The position numbers and the translations under genes were made by a program. From Gammaproteobacteria bacterium (GTDB lineage Bacteria > Pseudomonadota > Gammaproteobacteria > Competibacterales > Competibacteraceae): a stretch of 8,141 nucleotides of DNA. Within the stretch, counting starts at the first letter, position 1. Every line of letters begins with the position of its first letter. The stretch covers positions 1 through 8,141 of the forward strand of contig JAIFNF010000312.1 in assembly GCA_020047885.1 (NCBI GenBank). The letters are read 5' to 3'. This document shows, piece after piece, positions 1 to 6,763 of this stretch. The notes under the pieces were generated by a model. That model was not told where the DNA came from. It was given only the letters and a program-made list of their open reading frames with translations, and searched no databases.

Positions 1-1055
1 TGGGCATCAAGCCGGAAAATATTTTCATCGAGGATCTGCGTGAAGAATTCGTGCGTGATTTCGTCTTCCCCATGTTCCGGGCCAACGCGATTTACGAAGG
101 GGAGTACTTGCTAGGTACTTCTATCGCCCGGCCGCTGATTGCCAAGCGGCAGATTGAAATTGCGGTGCAGACCGGCGCGGATGCGGTTTCCCACGGTGCC
201 ACCGGCAAAGGCAATGATCAGGTGCGCTTTGAACTGGGCGCGTATGCCCTTAAGCCGGACATCAAGATTATCGCGCCGTGGCGGGAATGGGATCTGCTGT
301 CGCGGGAGAAGTTGTTGGCTTACGCGGAACAGCACGGTATTCCGGTCGAGATGAAGCGTGGGACGAAATCGCCCTATTCGATGGATGCCAACCTGCTGCA
401 TATTTCCTACGAAGGCGGCGTGCTCGAAGACCCGTGGAACGAGCCGGAAGAGCCGATGTGGCGCTGGTCGGTGTCGCCGGAAAAAGCCCCGGATCAGCCG
501 CGCTCCATTGAACTCAGCTATCGCAACGGCGACATCGTGGCGATTGACGGTGAAGCGCTCAGTCCGGCTGCGGTGCTGACCCGGTTGAATCAACTGGGCG
601 GCGAACATGGCATTGGCCGGCTGGATCTGGTGGAAAACCGCTATGTCGGCATGAAGTCCCGGGGTTGCTATGAAACCCCCGGCGGCACGATCATGCTCAA
701 GGCGCACCGGGCTATGGAATCGCTGACCCTGGATCGGGAAGCGGCGCATCTCAAGGATGACCTGATGCCGCGCTACGCCAGTCTGGTCTATAACGGCTAC
801 TGGTGGAGTCCTGAACGGAAGTTGTTACAGACCCTGATCGACGCCTCGCAGGCTCCGGTGAACGGCGTGGTGCGGGTGAAGTTGTACAAGGGCAATGTGA
901 TCATCGCGGGCCGCCAGTCGGATGACAGCCTGTTTGACATGAACATCGCGACCTTTGAAGATGACGCTGGCGCGTATGATCAAAAGGACGCGGGCGGCTT
1001 CATCAAGCTGAATGCGCTGCGGATGCGAATTGCCGCGTTCAAAGGCCGGACGTAA
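1..1055 (+). CDS. argG: Argininosuccinate synthase, C-terminal part (5' end outside window)
   Basis: Joins citrulline and aspartate, using ATP, to form argininosuccinate, the penultimate step of cytoplasmic arginine synthesis. The frame is open from the first bases (first whole codon at 3), giving 350 visible residues. The N-terminal P-loop (SGGLDTS type) is missing because it lies upstream. Family hallmarks are present in order: [13 protein letters not shown] near nt 108-146, the GATGKGNDQ substrate-binding loop from nt 195, and [13 protein letters not shown] near nt 648-686. About 50 residues are probably missing, which would make a protein of about 400 residues, the short bacterial type rather than the roughly 447-residue E. 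coli type. An internal GTG at 51 is not a start, because homology to the family continues upstream of it. The identification is very secure. Confidence 0.97.
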   Translation, partial: GIKPENIFIEDLREEFVRDFVFPMFRANAIYEGEYLLGTSIARPLIAKRQIEIAVQTGADAVSHGATGKGNDQVRFELGAYALKPDIKIIAPWREWDLLSREKLLAYAEQHGIPVEMKRGTKSPYSMDANLLHISYEGGVLEDPWNEPEEPMWRWSVSPEKAPDQPRSIELSYRNGDIVAIDGEALSPAAVLTRLNQLGGEHGIGRLDLVENRYVGMKSRGCYETPGGTIMLKAHRAMESLTLDREAAHLKDDLMPRYASLVYNGYWWSPERKLLQTLIDASQAPVNGVVRVKLYKGNVIIAGRQSDDSLFDMNIATFEDDAGAYDQKDAGGFIKLNALRMRIAAFKGRT

Positions 1056-1070
1056 CCCGGCCAACCCACC

Positions 1071-1100
1071 CCCTCTCCGACAAGGCGAGGGTGTTTGTGT
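1071..1100 (+). terminator. Possible weak terminator or dispersed-repeat hairpin after argG
   Basis: The CCCTCTCC arm at 1071-1078 pairs with GGCGAGGG at 1084-1091 around a GACAA loop, with a single T-C mismatch. A T-rich but interrupted tail (TGTTTGTGT) follows. It sits 15 bases after the argG stop and 28 bases before gloA. It could slow or stop transcription after argG. The sequence also resembles the CCCTCTCC/GGAGAGGG hairpins scattered between genes in many gammaproteobacteria. The function is inferred. Confidence 0.4.
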
Positions 1101-1106
1101 ATCACC

Positions 1107-1112
1107 AGGAGG
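1107..1112 (+). promoter_or_regulatory. Ribosome binding site of gloA
   Basis: A perfect AGGAGG lies six bases before the ATG at 1119. It fixes that ATG as the start, rather than an in-frame upstream GTG at 1095 that has no such site. Confidence 0.85.
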
Positions 1113-1118
1113 CTAACC

Positions 1119-1502
1119 ATGCGTATTCTCCACACCATGCTGAGAACCGGCGATCTGGATCGTTCCATCCAGTTTTACACCGAAATTCTGGGCATGAAAC
1201 TGCTGCGCCGCCAGGATTATCCCACCGGTGAATTTACTCTGGCGTTCTTGGGCTATGGCGCTGAATCCGACCATACGGTGATTGAATTGACCTACAATTG
1301 GGGCGTCGATCATTATGAGATCGGGACCGGTTACGGGCATATCGCGATTCAGGTTGATGATGTCTATCAGGCCACCGCGGAAGCCAAAAACCGGGGCGGC
1401 AAAATTCTGCGTGAAGCCGGCCCCATGAACGCCGGGACAACGATCATCTCGTTTATTGAAGACCCTGACGGTTATCCCATAGAGTTGATTGGCAAGAAAT
1501 AA
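1119..1502 (+). CDS. gloA: Lactoylglutathione lyase (glyoxalase I)
   Basis: Isomerises the methylglyoxal-glutathione hemithioacetal to S-lactoylglutathione, the first step of glutathione-dependent methylglyoxal detoxification in the cytoplasm. The 127-residue protein is a single VOC-fold unit (two beta-alpha-beta-beta-beta repeats). It is close in length to E. coli GloA (135), and all four expected metal ligands fall at the E. coli positions: His5, Glu56, His74 and Glu122. The compact form without the eukaryotic insertions suggests the Ni2+/Co2+-preferring class. That preference is family knowledge, not visible in the sequence. The start is set by a perfect Shine-Dalgarno at 1107-1112. The next gene begins 25 bases after the stop and may share the transcript, which ends at the terminator at 1716-1742. 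Confidence 0.96.
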   Translation: MRILHTMLRTGDLDRSIQFYTEILGMKLLRRQDYPTGEFTLAFLGYGAESDHTVIELTYNWGVDHYEIGTGYGHIAIQVDDVYQATAEAKNRGGKILREAGPMNAGTTIISFIEDPDGYPIELIGKK

Positions 1503-1516
1503 CCGTCGTTACCCTC

Positions 1517-1521
1517 AGGAG
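1517..1521 (+). promoter_or_regulatory. Ribosome binding site that decides a TTG start
   Basis: AGGAG at 1517-1521 is six bases before the TTG at 1528. The nearby ATG at 1523 is only one base from this site and opens a different, unconserved-looking frame. Spacing therefore supports TTG. Confidence 0.65.
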
Positions 1522-1527
1522 AATGTT

Positions 1528-1701
1528 TTGGCCAAGCCTAACTACCAGTATGAGAAGCGCCAGAGAGATCTCGCGAAGAAAAAAAAGCAGGACGAGAAAC
1601 AGCAAGAAAAGCGTCAACGCAAGGGCAATGCTGCGCTGGACGATACCCCGAACCCGGAATCACCGCCGGAATCACCGCCGGAATCACCGCCGGAAGCCTG
1701 A
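1528..1701 (+). CDS. Small lysine-rich conserved hypothetical protein
   Basis: A 57-residue protein starting at TTG. Residues 1-33 form a highly charged block beginning (M)AKPNYQYEKRQRDLAKKKKQ, rich in Lys, Arg, Gln and Glu and predicted to be one long helix. The rest is a short acidic and proline-rich tail with three ESPP units. I recognise the AKPNY-EKRQR-LAKKKK opening from small uncharacterised proteins widespread in proteobacteria, but know of no function. The basic helix would fit nucleic-acid or ribosome contact, which is speculation. There is no signal peptide or membrane segment. It lies 25 bases after gloA and 14 bases before the terminator hairpin, so it is probably the last gene of that transcript. 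A competing frame from ATG 1523 is rejected on ribosome-site spacing. Confidence 0.72.
   Translation: MAKPNYQYEKRQRDLAKKKKQDEKQQEKRQRKGNAALDDTPNPESPPESPPESPPEA
1657..1692 (+). repeat. Three perfect 12-bp tandem repeats encoding ESPP
   Basis: The unit GAATCACCGCCG occurs three times in a row in frame (1657-1668, 1669-1680, 1681-1692), each encoding Glu-Ser-Pro-Pro. A partial fourth unit reads GAA GCC and then the stop. Because the unit is a multiple of three, copy-number change would alter tail length without shifting the frame. Confidence 0.95.
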
Positions 1702-1715
1702 CCTTTCCTACTCAT

Positions 1716-1742
1716 AAAAAACCGGTTCGCGCCGGTTTTTTT
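1716..1742 (+). terminator. Intrinsic terminator, possibly bidirectional
   Basis: AAAAAACCGG (1716-1725) pairs with CCGGTTTTTT (1732-1741) around the six-base loop TTCGCG, with seven T bases at 1736-1742. The A-run on the 5' side means it could also work on the other strand. It ends the gloA/small-protein transcript and separates it from the cNMP-domain operon. Confidence 0.88.
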
Positions 1743-1882
1743 ATCCTGCCTATCTTTGGGATCATTGTTGGAAAGACGACATGCCCGGCTATCCCCCATC
1801 CGGTAAAGTCGGCTAAACTGAACGTGTCCGACTCGCCAGCCAACCCGCCGCGGTGCGGGCATTTCCCCGGTCGATTTCCCGC

Positions 1883-2263
1883 ATGACGAGCAATTCCATT
1901 ATGAATACGCAGGATTCTTTCAGCAAAACCGAAACCCATCGGGCCTTTCCCGCCGGCCAAGCCATTTTTCGGGAAGGTGACCCCGGCGATGTCCTGTATA
2001 TTGTCATTGAGGGCGAGGTGACGATTCTGATCGATAACCAACCCCTGGAAACGCTCGGCTCCGGCGACATTCTCGGCGAAATGGCGCTGATCGAAGACCG
2101 CCCGCGCAGTGCGACCGCCCTTGCTACCACTGACTGTCTGCTGACACCGGTGACCCGCCAGCACTTTCTCACCCTGATCCAACGCACCCCAATGTTCGCC
2201 CTCCAGGTGATGCGGGTACTGGCGCAGCGCCTGCGGCAGACCAACCAACAGAGACGCGCATGA
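1883..2263 (+). CDS. Stand-alone cyclic-nucleotide-binding domain protein
   Basis: A 126-residue protein consisting almost only of a CRP/PKA-type cNMP-binding beta-barrel. Residues 22-60 form the first strands (FPAGQAIFREGDPGDVLYIV, then EGEVTILI). The phosphate-binding cassette is at 64-80, with GEMALIEDRPRSATA containing the ribose-contacting Glu66 and phosphate-contacting Arg75. Residues 93-119 form the closing helices. It lacks the C-terminal helix-turn-helix of CRP/FNR regulators, so it should not bind DNA by itself. It has no membrane segment or fused catalytic domain. The start is uncertain: ATG 1883 and ATG 1901 are both possible (a weak ACGAG precedes the latter), and a GTG at 1853 also exists. 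Its stop overlaps the start of the ATP-grasp gene by ATGA, which implies translational coupling and a shared role. Binding of cAMP or cGMP is inferred from the cassette. Confidence 0.88.
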   Translation: MTSNSIMNTQDSFSKTETHRAFPAGQAIFREGDPGDVLYIVIEGEVTILIDNQPLETLGSGDILGEMALIEDRPRSATALATTDCLLTPVTRQHFLTLIQRTPMFALQVMRVLAQRLRQTNQQRRA

Positions 2264-4821
2264 GCCAGGCCGCACTGGCTTCCTACTCGGAAGAACCCGA
2301 GGCGCTAGAATCGCCCAGCGAAACGTTGCTGGCGTCCTATCCGGTCGCGGAATCCGGCTATGATGAAATGTGTTCAGCCCCCGGTGTCCTGCGGCCCCAC
2401 TGGGTCGCCATGGCTCAGGCGCTGGAGGAAATCGGCGGTGAGGAGCTGGATCGTCGCCATGACGAAGTCCAACGATTGTTGCAAACCGATGGCGTCACCT
2501 ACAACACCTATGATGATCCGCAGGGTTCCCAACGGCATTGGCTGGTTGATCCGATTCCGTTATTGATGACCGGTGAGGAATGGACCACGCTGGCGGAGGG
2601 TCTGGAACAGCGCGCACGGTTGATGAACGCGCTGTTGGTTGATTTGTATGACCGGCGACTGGCGATCCGGCAAGGCTGGTTGCCAGCGGAACTGGTTTAT
2701 GCCCACCCCGGCTTTCTGCATCCCTGTCACCGTTCGCTGCCTGACGGCCACCGCTGGCTGATTTTCCATGGCGTCGATCTGGCGCGGGGACCGGATGGCG
2801 TCTTCCGGGTCTATGGCGACCGCACCCAGTCACCCTCGGGCGCGGGCTATACCCTGGAAAATCGCATTACCCTGGCGCGGGCGTTGCCGATGCTCTATCG
2901 CGACGCGCCCTTGCGCCGGCTGGCCAGTTTTCTGGAAACCGAACGCACGACCCTGGCAGGTCTGTCCCGCCACCATCCCGAAAATCCGCACGTTGTCTTG
3001 CTGACCCCCGGCCCCCACAGCCCGGTCTATTTTGAACACGCCTATCTGGCCAATTACCTGTCGCTCACGCTGGTCGAGGGCGAGGATCTGGTGGTGCGTG
3101 ATAGCCGGGTCTGGTTGAAAACCCTCGGCGGTTTGCGGCCTGTGGATGTCATTCTGCGGCGTGTCCTCGACGCCTTTTGTGATCCGCTGGAGCTGCGGGG
3201 CGATTCCCTGTTGGGTGTACCCGGTCTGCTGCAAGCGGCGCGTGGTGGTCATGTGGTGCTGGCCAACGCGATTGGCAGCAGCATCATCGAAAATCCGGGA
3301 CTGGCACCTTTCCTGCCGCACTTATGCCGGCAACTGCTGGGTGAAGATTTGAAACTGCCCTCGCTGCCGACCTGGTGGTGCGGCCAGCCGGACGATGCGG
3401 ATTATGTGCTCAGGCATCTCGACGAGTTAGTCGTGCGCTCGATTCAGCCGGGCAGCGCCTACTGGGAAGGCCGCCAACTGGACGCCGCCGCTCACACCCA
3501 ACTGACGCAGCGCATTCAGGCGCAGCCGCATCTGTTCATCGCTCAGGAACCCACGCCGCTGTCGACCACCCCAGTGCTGGAGGACGGTCGGCTGACGCCA
3601 CGTCCGGTGATGTTGCGTGGATTCGTGGTGGCGGAGGATGAGGGCTATCGGGTGATGCCCGGGGGACTAGCGCGGGTGTCCTCGGGGATGGACACCTTGC
3701 AAGCGGCGCTGCAAAAGGGCGGCATCAGCAAGGACTGGTGGGTGCTGGCCCCGACCCCGCAGCGTCATGTCAGTCTGCTGCGGCAGGCGCATGGGCCGAT
3801 CATCGTCACCCGCGATGGTAGCGATCTGCCCAGTCGGGTCGCGGATAACCTGTTTTGGCTGGGTCGCTATGGCGAACGACTGGACGGCACCGCGCGCTTG
3901 TTGCGCGAGGCGCTGGGTCGGTTGCTGGAGTGGGAGCAGGATAATACCGATGAGCGCTGTCTGGACGATCTGTTGGAGGCGCTGGAAATCACCGTGCCGC
4001 CGGTGGCCGAATCACCCCGCGCCCGCTTCTTTGCACTGCGTCAGGCGCTGTTGAATATGCTGGTGGATGCCGAACATCCGGGCAGTCTGCAAACTATCTT
4101 CAACGGGCTGTCCCGGACCGGACGGGCGATGCGCAACCATTTGGGCGATGACAGTTGGCGACTGCTGAACCGCTTGCAGCAATGGATTCAGGAACTCCCC
4201 GCCAATCTGAGCGCCCGGCAGGCGCGTGAGTTGCTGGAAGAGGAGCTGGTGTTGGTGGCGGCGTTCTGTGGGCTGAATAATGAAACCATGCCGCATCATC
4301 AGGGCTGGCTGTTTTTCGATATTGGCCGTTACCTGGAGCGGGTCTTGCGCACCCTGGATTTATTCAAACTGGCGTTCATTACCGCCCGCCATCCCGGCGT
4401 CCCCCTGTGGGAAGTGGTGTTAACCATCACCGACAATTTAACCGCCTATCGCCGCCGCTACCGTTCGGCGCTGCATCCGACCGCCATTATTGACCTGCTC
4501 TTGTTTGATGAGGGCAATCCTCGCTCAGTCGGTTATCAGTTGCTGCGACTGCAACGGCATATTGGCCGCTTGCAACAGCCGAATGGCTCGCCCTACCGCA
4601 GCGCCGAGCAGCGACTGGTGCTTGAAGCGCTGTCTACCCTGCAACTGGCCGACATTGCCGCGCTGGCGACCTTGTCCCACGACAGTACCCGTTCCAGCGC
4701 GGAACTGATCCGGTTACTGGACGCCATTTATAAACCGCTGTCCGGTTTGTCGGACGCCCTGACCCACAGCCATTTCAGTCATGCTGAAGTGCCTCAACAG
4801 TTGATCACGATGCAACCATGA
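2260..4821 (+). CDS. Circularly permuted type 2 ATP-grasp fused to alpha-E (DUF403) domain protein
   Basis: A predicted amide-bond-forming ligase of 853 residues. The ATP-grasp part (old DUF404/DUF407) spans about 22-475. It has typical blocks YDEM at 34-37, GVTYNTYDDPQG at 78-89, GDRTQSPSGAGYTLENR at 186-202, VILRRVLDAFCDPLELR at 297-313 and GLLQAARGGHVVLANAIGS at 322-340. The alpha-helical alpha-E part spans about 523-845, with its paired signatures GRYGER (535-540) and GRYLER (689-694), and NPRSVGYQL at 753-761. Many genomes encode the two parts as separate genes; fused versions also exist. No signal peptide is seen, so it is probably cytoplasmic. Family knowledge predicts ATP-dependent ligation yielding a peptide-like product of unknown identity. 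Both ends overlap neighbours by ATGA (2260-2263, 4818-4821). There is no good Shine-Dalgarno, so translation is probably coupled. Confidence 0.94.
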   Translation: MSQAALASYSEEPEALESPSETLLASYPVAESGYDEMCSAPGVLRPHWVAMAQALEEIGGEELDRRHDEVQRLLQTDGVTYNTYDDPQGSQRHWLVDPIPLLMTGEEWTTLAEGLEQRARLMNALLVDLYDRRLAIRQGWLPAELVYAHPGFLHPCHRSLPDGHRWLIFHGVDLARGPDGVFRVYGDRTQSPSGAGYTLENRITLARALPMLYRDAPLRRLASFLETERTTLAGLSRHHPENPHVVLLTPGPHSPVYFEHAYLANYLSLTLVEGEDLVVRDSRVWLKTLGGLRPVDVILRRVLDAFCDPLELRGDSLLGVPGLLQAARGGHVVLANAIGSSIIENPGLAPFLPHLCRQLLGEDLKLPSLPTWWCGQPDDADYVLRHLDELVVRSIQPGSAYWEGRQLDAAAHTQLTQRIQAQPHLFIAQEPTPLSTTPVLEDGRLTPRPVMLRGFVVAEDEGYRVMPGGLARVSSGMDTLQAALQKGGISKDWWVLAPTPQRHVSLLRQAHGPIIVTRDGSDLPSRVADNLFWLGRYGERLDGTARLLREALGRLLEWEQDNTDERCLDDLLEALEITVPPVAESPRARFFALRQALLNMLVDAEHPGSLQTIFNGLSRTGRAMRNHLGDDSWRLLNRLQQWIQELPANLSARQARELLEEELVLVAAFCGLNNETMPHHQGWLFFDIGRYLERVLRTLDLFKLAFITARHPGVPLWEVVLTITDNLTAYRRRYRSALHPTAIIDLLLFDEGNPRSVGYQLLRLQRHIGRLQQPNGSPYRSAEQRLVLEALSTLQLADIAALATLSHDSTRSSAELIRLLDAIYKPLSGLSDALTHSHFSHAEVPQQLITMQP

Positions 4822-5720
4822 GGTACACCATCACCCACCGCACGCTGTACGAGTACACCAGTGGCGTAGCCCTATGCCACAACGAAGCGCGTTTGTTGCC
4901 CCGCGAGACCCCCTGGCAGTTGCACCGACCCAGCCAGATCCGCATTAAACCGCGACCGGCGGTATCCGTAGAGCGGGTGGATTTCTTCGGCAACCGGGTG
5001 CTGTACTTCGCCATCCAGGACATTCACCAGCGCTTGGAAGTCACCGTCGCCACCGAAGTGCGGGTTCTGGATGAACGGCCGTTTGATGAGTCCAGCGCCT
5101 CACTGCCTTGGGAACAGGCTCGGCGGATGCTGCGGGAAGACCCGGATCCGGAAATTGTTGAGGCTCGGCTCTTTGGGTTGAGTTCACCGTTCGTAGCGAT
5201 CAAGTCCGTCTTCCAGGACTACGCGGAACCGAGTTTCCCACCGGGTCGGCCCTTGCTGGAAGCGGTCGCCGATTTGAATGCGCGCATTTACCGCGAATTT
5301 AAATATGACCCGCATTTCACCACCGTGGCTACGCCGCTGAACGAGGTACTGAAAGAGCGGCGCGGGGTGTGTCAGGATTTCGCTCATCTGGCCATTGCCT
5401 GCCTGCGGACGCTGGGACTGGCGGCGCGCTATGTCAGCGGCTATCTGGAGACCTTGCCGCCGCCCGGTCAACCCCGGTTGATTGGTGCCGACGCCTCCCA
5501 CGCCTGGCTGGCGGTTTATGTGCCGGGGATGGGCTGGGCGGAATTTGATCCGACGAATGACTGTATGCCCCGCGAGAAGCACGTGACGCTGGCCTGGGGT
5601 CGGGATTACGGCGATGTCGCCCCCTTGGGGGGGGTGGTCACCGGCGGCGGTTCACACTCCCTGAAAGTGTCGGTCGACGTCGCCCCGAGTCCCGAGCCGT
5701 TGCGAGGGAAGCGGGGGTAG
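4818..5720 (+). CDS. Transglutaminase-like cysteine peptidase family protein
   Basis: A 300-residue protein with the two-part layout of bacterial transglutaminase-like enzymes. Residues 1-85 are a beta-rich N-terminal region (MRYTITHRTLYEY..., including FFGN at 56-59). The papain-like core spans about 150-250. The catalytic triad is readable: Cys185 in RRGVCQDFAH, His228 in DASHAW and Asp244 in FDPTND. The C-terminal DV-P-GGVVTGGG stretch is also family-typical. No signal peptide is present, so it is likely cytoplasmic. The family hydrolyses or transfers amide bonds; in this context it is expected to act on the product or substrate of the ATP-grasp/alpha-E protein, with which its start codon overlaps. 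The true substrate is unknown. An eight-G run at 5627-5634 lies in the coding region, but the frame after it still gives the expected motif, so it appears intact. The last 12 or so residues are a Pro/basic tail. Confidence 0.94.
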   Translation: MRYTITHRTLYEYTSGVALCHNEARLLPRETPWQLHRPSQIRIKPRPAVSVERVDFFGNRVLYFAIQDIHQRLEVTVATEVRVLDERPFDESSASLPWEQARRMLREDPDPEIVEARLFGLSSPFVAIKSVFQDYAEPSFPPGRPLLEAVADLNARIYREFKYDPHFTTVATPLNEVLKERRGVCQDFAHLAIACLRTLGLAARYVSGYLETLPPPGQPRLIGADASHAWLAVYVPGMGWAEFDPTNDCMPREKHVTLAWGRDYGDVAPLGGVVTGGGSHSLKVSVDVAPSPEPLRGKRG

Positions 5721-5741
5721 GGGAACGGGGTTCGGGTTCGG

Positions 5742-6176
5742 TTAAATACGTACCGCCAGCACGTCGCACGGTGCGCCATGCAGAACGGCGTTGGCGGTCG
5801 AGCCAAGTAGCAGCGCCAGCCCGTGGCGGCCATGGCTGCCGACGACGATCAGATCAGCATGGTGGTCTTTGGCCGCGCCAATAATGCCTTCTTTGGTGGA
5901 CAAGGCGTTGACGACCCACAGGCCGGCGTCAGCGACGTCCAGACGTTCCGCAAGCTGGCCGAGTGCATTCCGCGCTTCCTGAAGCAGGGCTTCGTCGGGC
6001 AGGTCGGGCAGCACGGGCAGCAGCTCATAGCCCCCACTCAGGCTGATATTCACGTCCTCGACCACATGAATCAGACTCAATTTCGCGCCGCATTTTCGGG
6101 CGATGTCCCGGGCGCGTGCGCCCACTCGCAAGGCGTCTTCGGAGAAATCAGCAGCAAACAGGATCTGTTGGTACAT
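5742..6176 (-). CDS. Universal stress protein, UspA family
   Basis: A 144-residue single-domain Usp with an alpha/beta Rossmann-like fold. The N-terminal strand ILFAADFSEDA carries the conserved Asp10. The C-terminal nucleotide-loop region is DLIVVGSHGRHG-LLLGSTAN at 108-129. The spacer between the second and third glycines (116 and 125) is eight residues rather than the nine of the classic ATP-binding G-2x-G-9x-G(S/T) motif, so ATP binding is plausible but not assured. Usp proteins act as cytoplasmic dimers in stress resistance; the specific signal cannot be read here. GGGAG (6185-6189, complement) lies eight bases before the ATG. The gene follows the TPR lipoprotein gene by 23 bases on the same strand and ends 21 bases from the convergent transglutaminase gene. 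A specific usp letter cannot be assigned. Confidence 0.94.
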   Translation of the reverse strand: MYQQILFAADFSEDALRVGARARDIARKCGAKLSLIHVVEDVNISLSGGYELLPVLPDLPDEALLQEARNALGQLAERLDVADAGLWVVNALSTKEGIIGAAKDHHADLIVVGSHGRHGLALLLGSTANAVLHGAPCDVLAVRI

Positions 6177-6184
6177 GACTTTTA

Positions 6185-6189
6185 CTCCC
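6185..6189 (-). promoter_or_regulatory. Ribosome binding site of the Usp gene
   Basis: CTCCC on the plus strand reads GGGAG on the coding strand, eight bases before the ATG at 6176. It supports this start. Confidence 0.6.
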
Positions 6190-6199
6190 AGGTCGGTTT

Positions 6200-6718
6200 C
6201 TAGGGTGATGCGGTTTCCAGCAGCGTCTGTAAAAATTCACGGGTCTCCTGACGCGCCGGATCATCGGGCGGCAAGCGTTTTTGCGATTCGCGCAAGGCTC
6301 CGACACCCAGTTTGACCTGCACTAACCCCAAATTATGCAGGGTTTTGGCGTCATCGCGGCGGCGCAGCGATTCCTGATAAGCGCGTTGCGCCGAATCCAG
6401 CCGCCCCTGTTCCGCATACAGATTGCCCAACTGAAACCAGGGTTCGGCATCGCCGGGTTTCAACCGGGTGAGTTGCAGATAGTAGCCTTCGGCCACGTCC
6501 CAGCGCCCGGTTTGGTAAGCCTGCAAGGCGCGTTCTTCAATGAAGGCCGGGTTCGCGGAACCGGGTTTGCTGGCCACGGGCGGCGTGGGCGGGGCAACCG
6601 GTGATTCGGCAACCCGCGGGCGGGGAACATCAGTGGCCGGGGCGGTGGTGACGCCGGGCATTGCCACACAACCGCTCAGGGTGGCGGAGAGGGCTATCCT
6701 CCAGACGATTCGGAACAT
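6200..6718 (-). CDS. TPR-containing lipoprotein
   Basis: A 172-residue predicted outer-envelope lipoprotein. A short signal peptide (MFRIVWRIALSATLSG) ends in a lipobox, LSGC, with Cys17 as the lipidation site. A flexible Pro/Ala/Thr-rich linker of about 40 residues follows. Residues 59-89 and 91-124 match tetratricopeptide repeats (GRWDVAEGYYLQLTRLKPGD, then AEPWFQLGNLYAEQGRLDSA), and a third partial repeat starts near 125 (TLHNLGLVQVKLG). TPRs are protein-binding scaffolds, so the partner and pathway cannot be read from the sequence. There is no Asp at the +2 position (it is Val18), so export to the outer membrane by the Lol pathway is the default expectation. It lies 45 bases after mgtE and 23 bases before the Usp gene on the same strand. 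GGAG ten bases before the ATG may serve as the ribosome site. Confidence 0.88.
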   Translation of the reverse strand: MFRIVWRIALSATLSGCVAMPGVTTAPATDVPRPRVAESPVAPPTPPVASKPGSANPAFIEERALQAYQTGRWDVAEGYYLQLTRLKPGDAEPWFQLGNLYAEQGRLDSAQRAYQESLRRRDDAKTLHNLGLVQVKLGVGALRESQKRLPPDDPARQETREFLQTLLETASP

Positions 6719-6763
6719 GAGCGGCGATCTCCAGCGAACGGTATCGATAGGGTCAACGTTGGG

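Noticed and set aside
111..749. Long open frame on the minus strand inside argG
   Set aside because: It is antisense to a certain gene, with no ribosome site and a composition expected from the codon bias of the GC-rich plus-strand gene.
1743..1882. Possible promoter for the cNMP-domain operon, such as TTGGAA and TATCCC at about 16 bases spacing
   Set aside because: The hexamers match the sigma70 consensus poorly, and other equally weak pairs exist. A promoter is expected here after the terminator, but no site can be supported.
1853..1882. GTG at 1853 as start of the cNMP-domain protein
   Set aside because: It has no ribosome site and adds only a short Arg/Pro/Ser stretch outside the domain. 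An ATG start is more likely, though 1883 versus 1901 is unresolved.
1712..2275. 187-codon minus-strand open frame covering the cNMP-domain gene
   Set aside because: It begins on the terminator and mirrors a recognisable domain gene. The translation has no recognisable motif.
5620..5634. C5-TT-G8 as a terminator hairpin
   Set aside because: The two-base gap is too short to form a loop without losing pairs, there is no T tract, and it lies inside an intact coding region.
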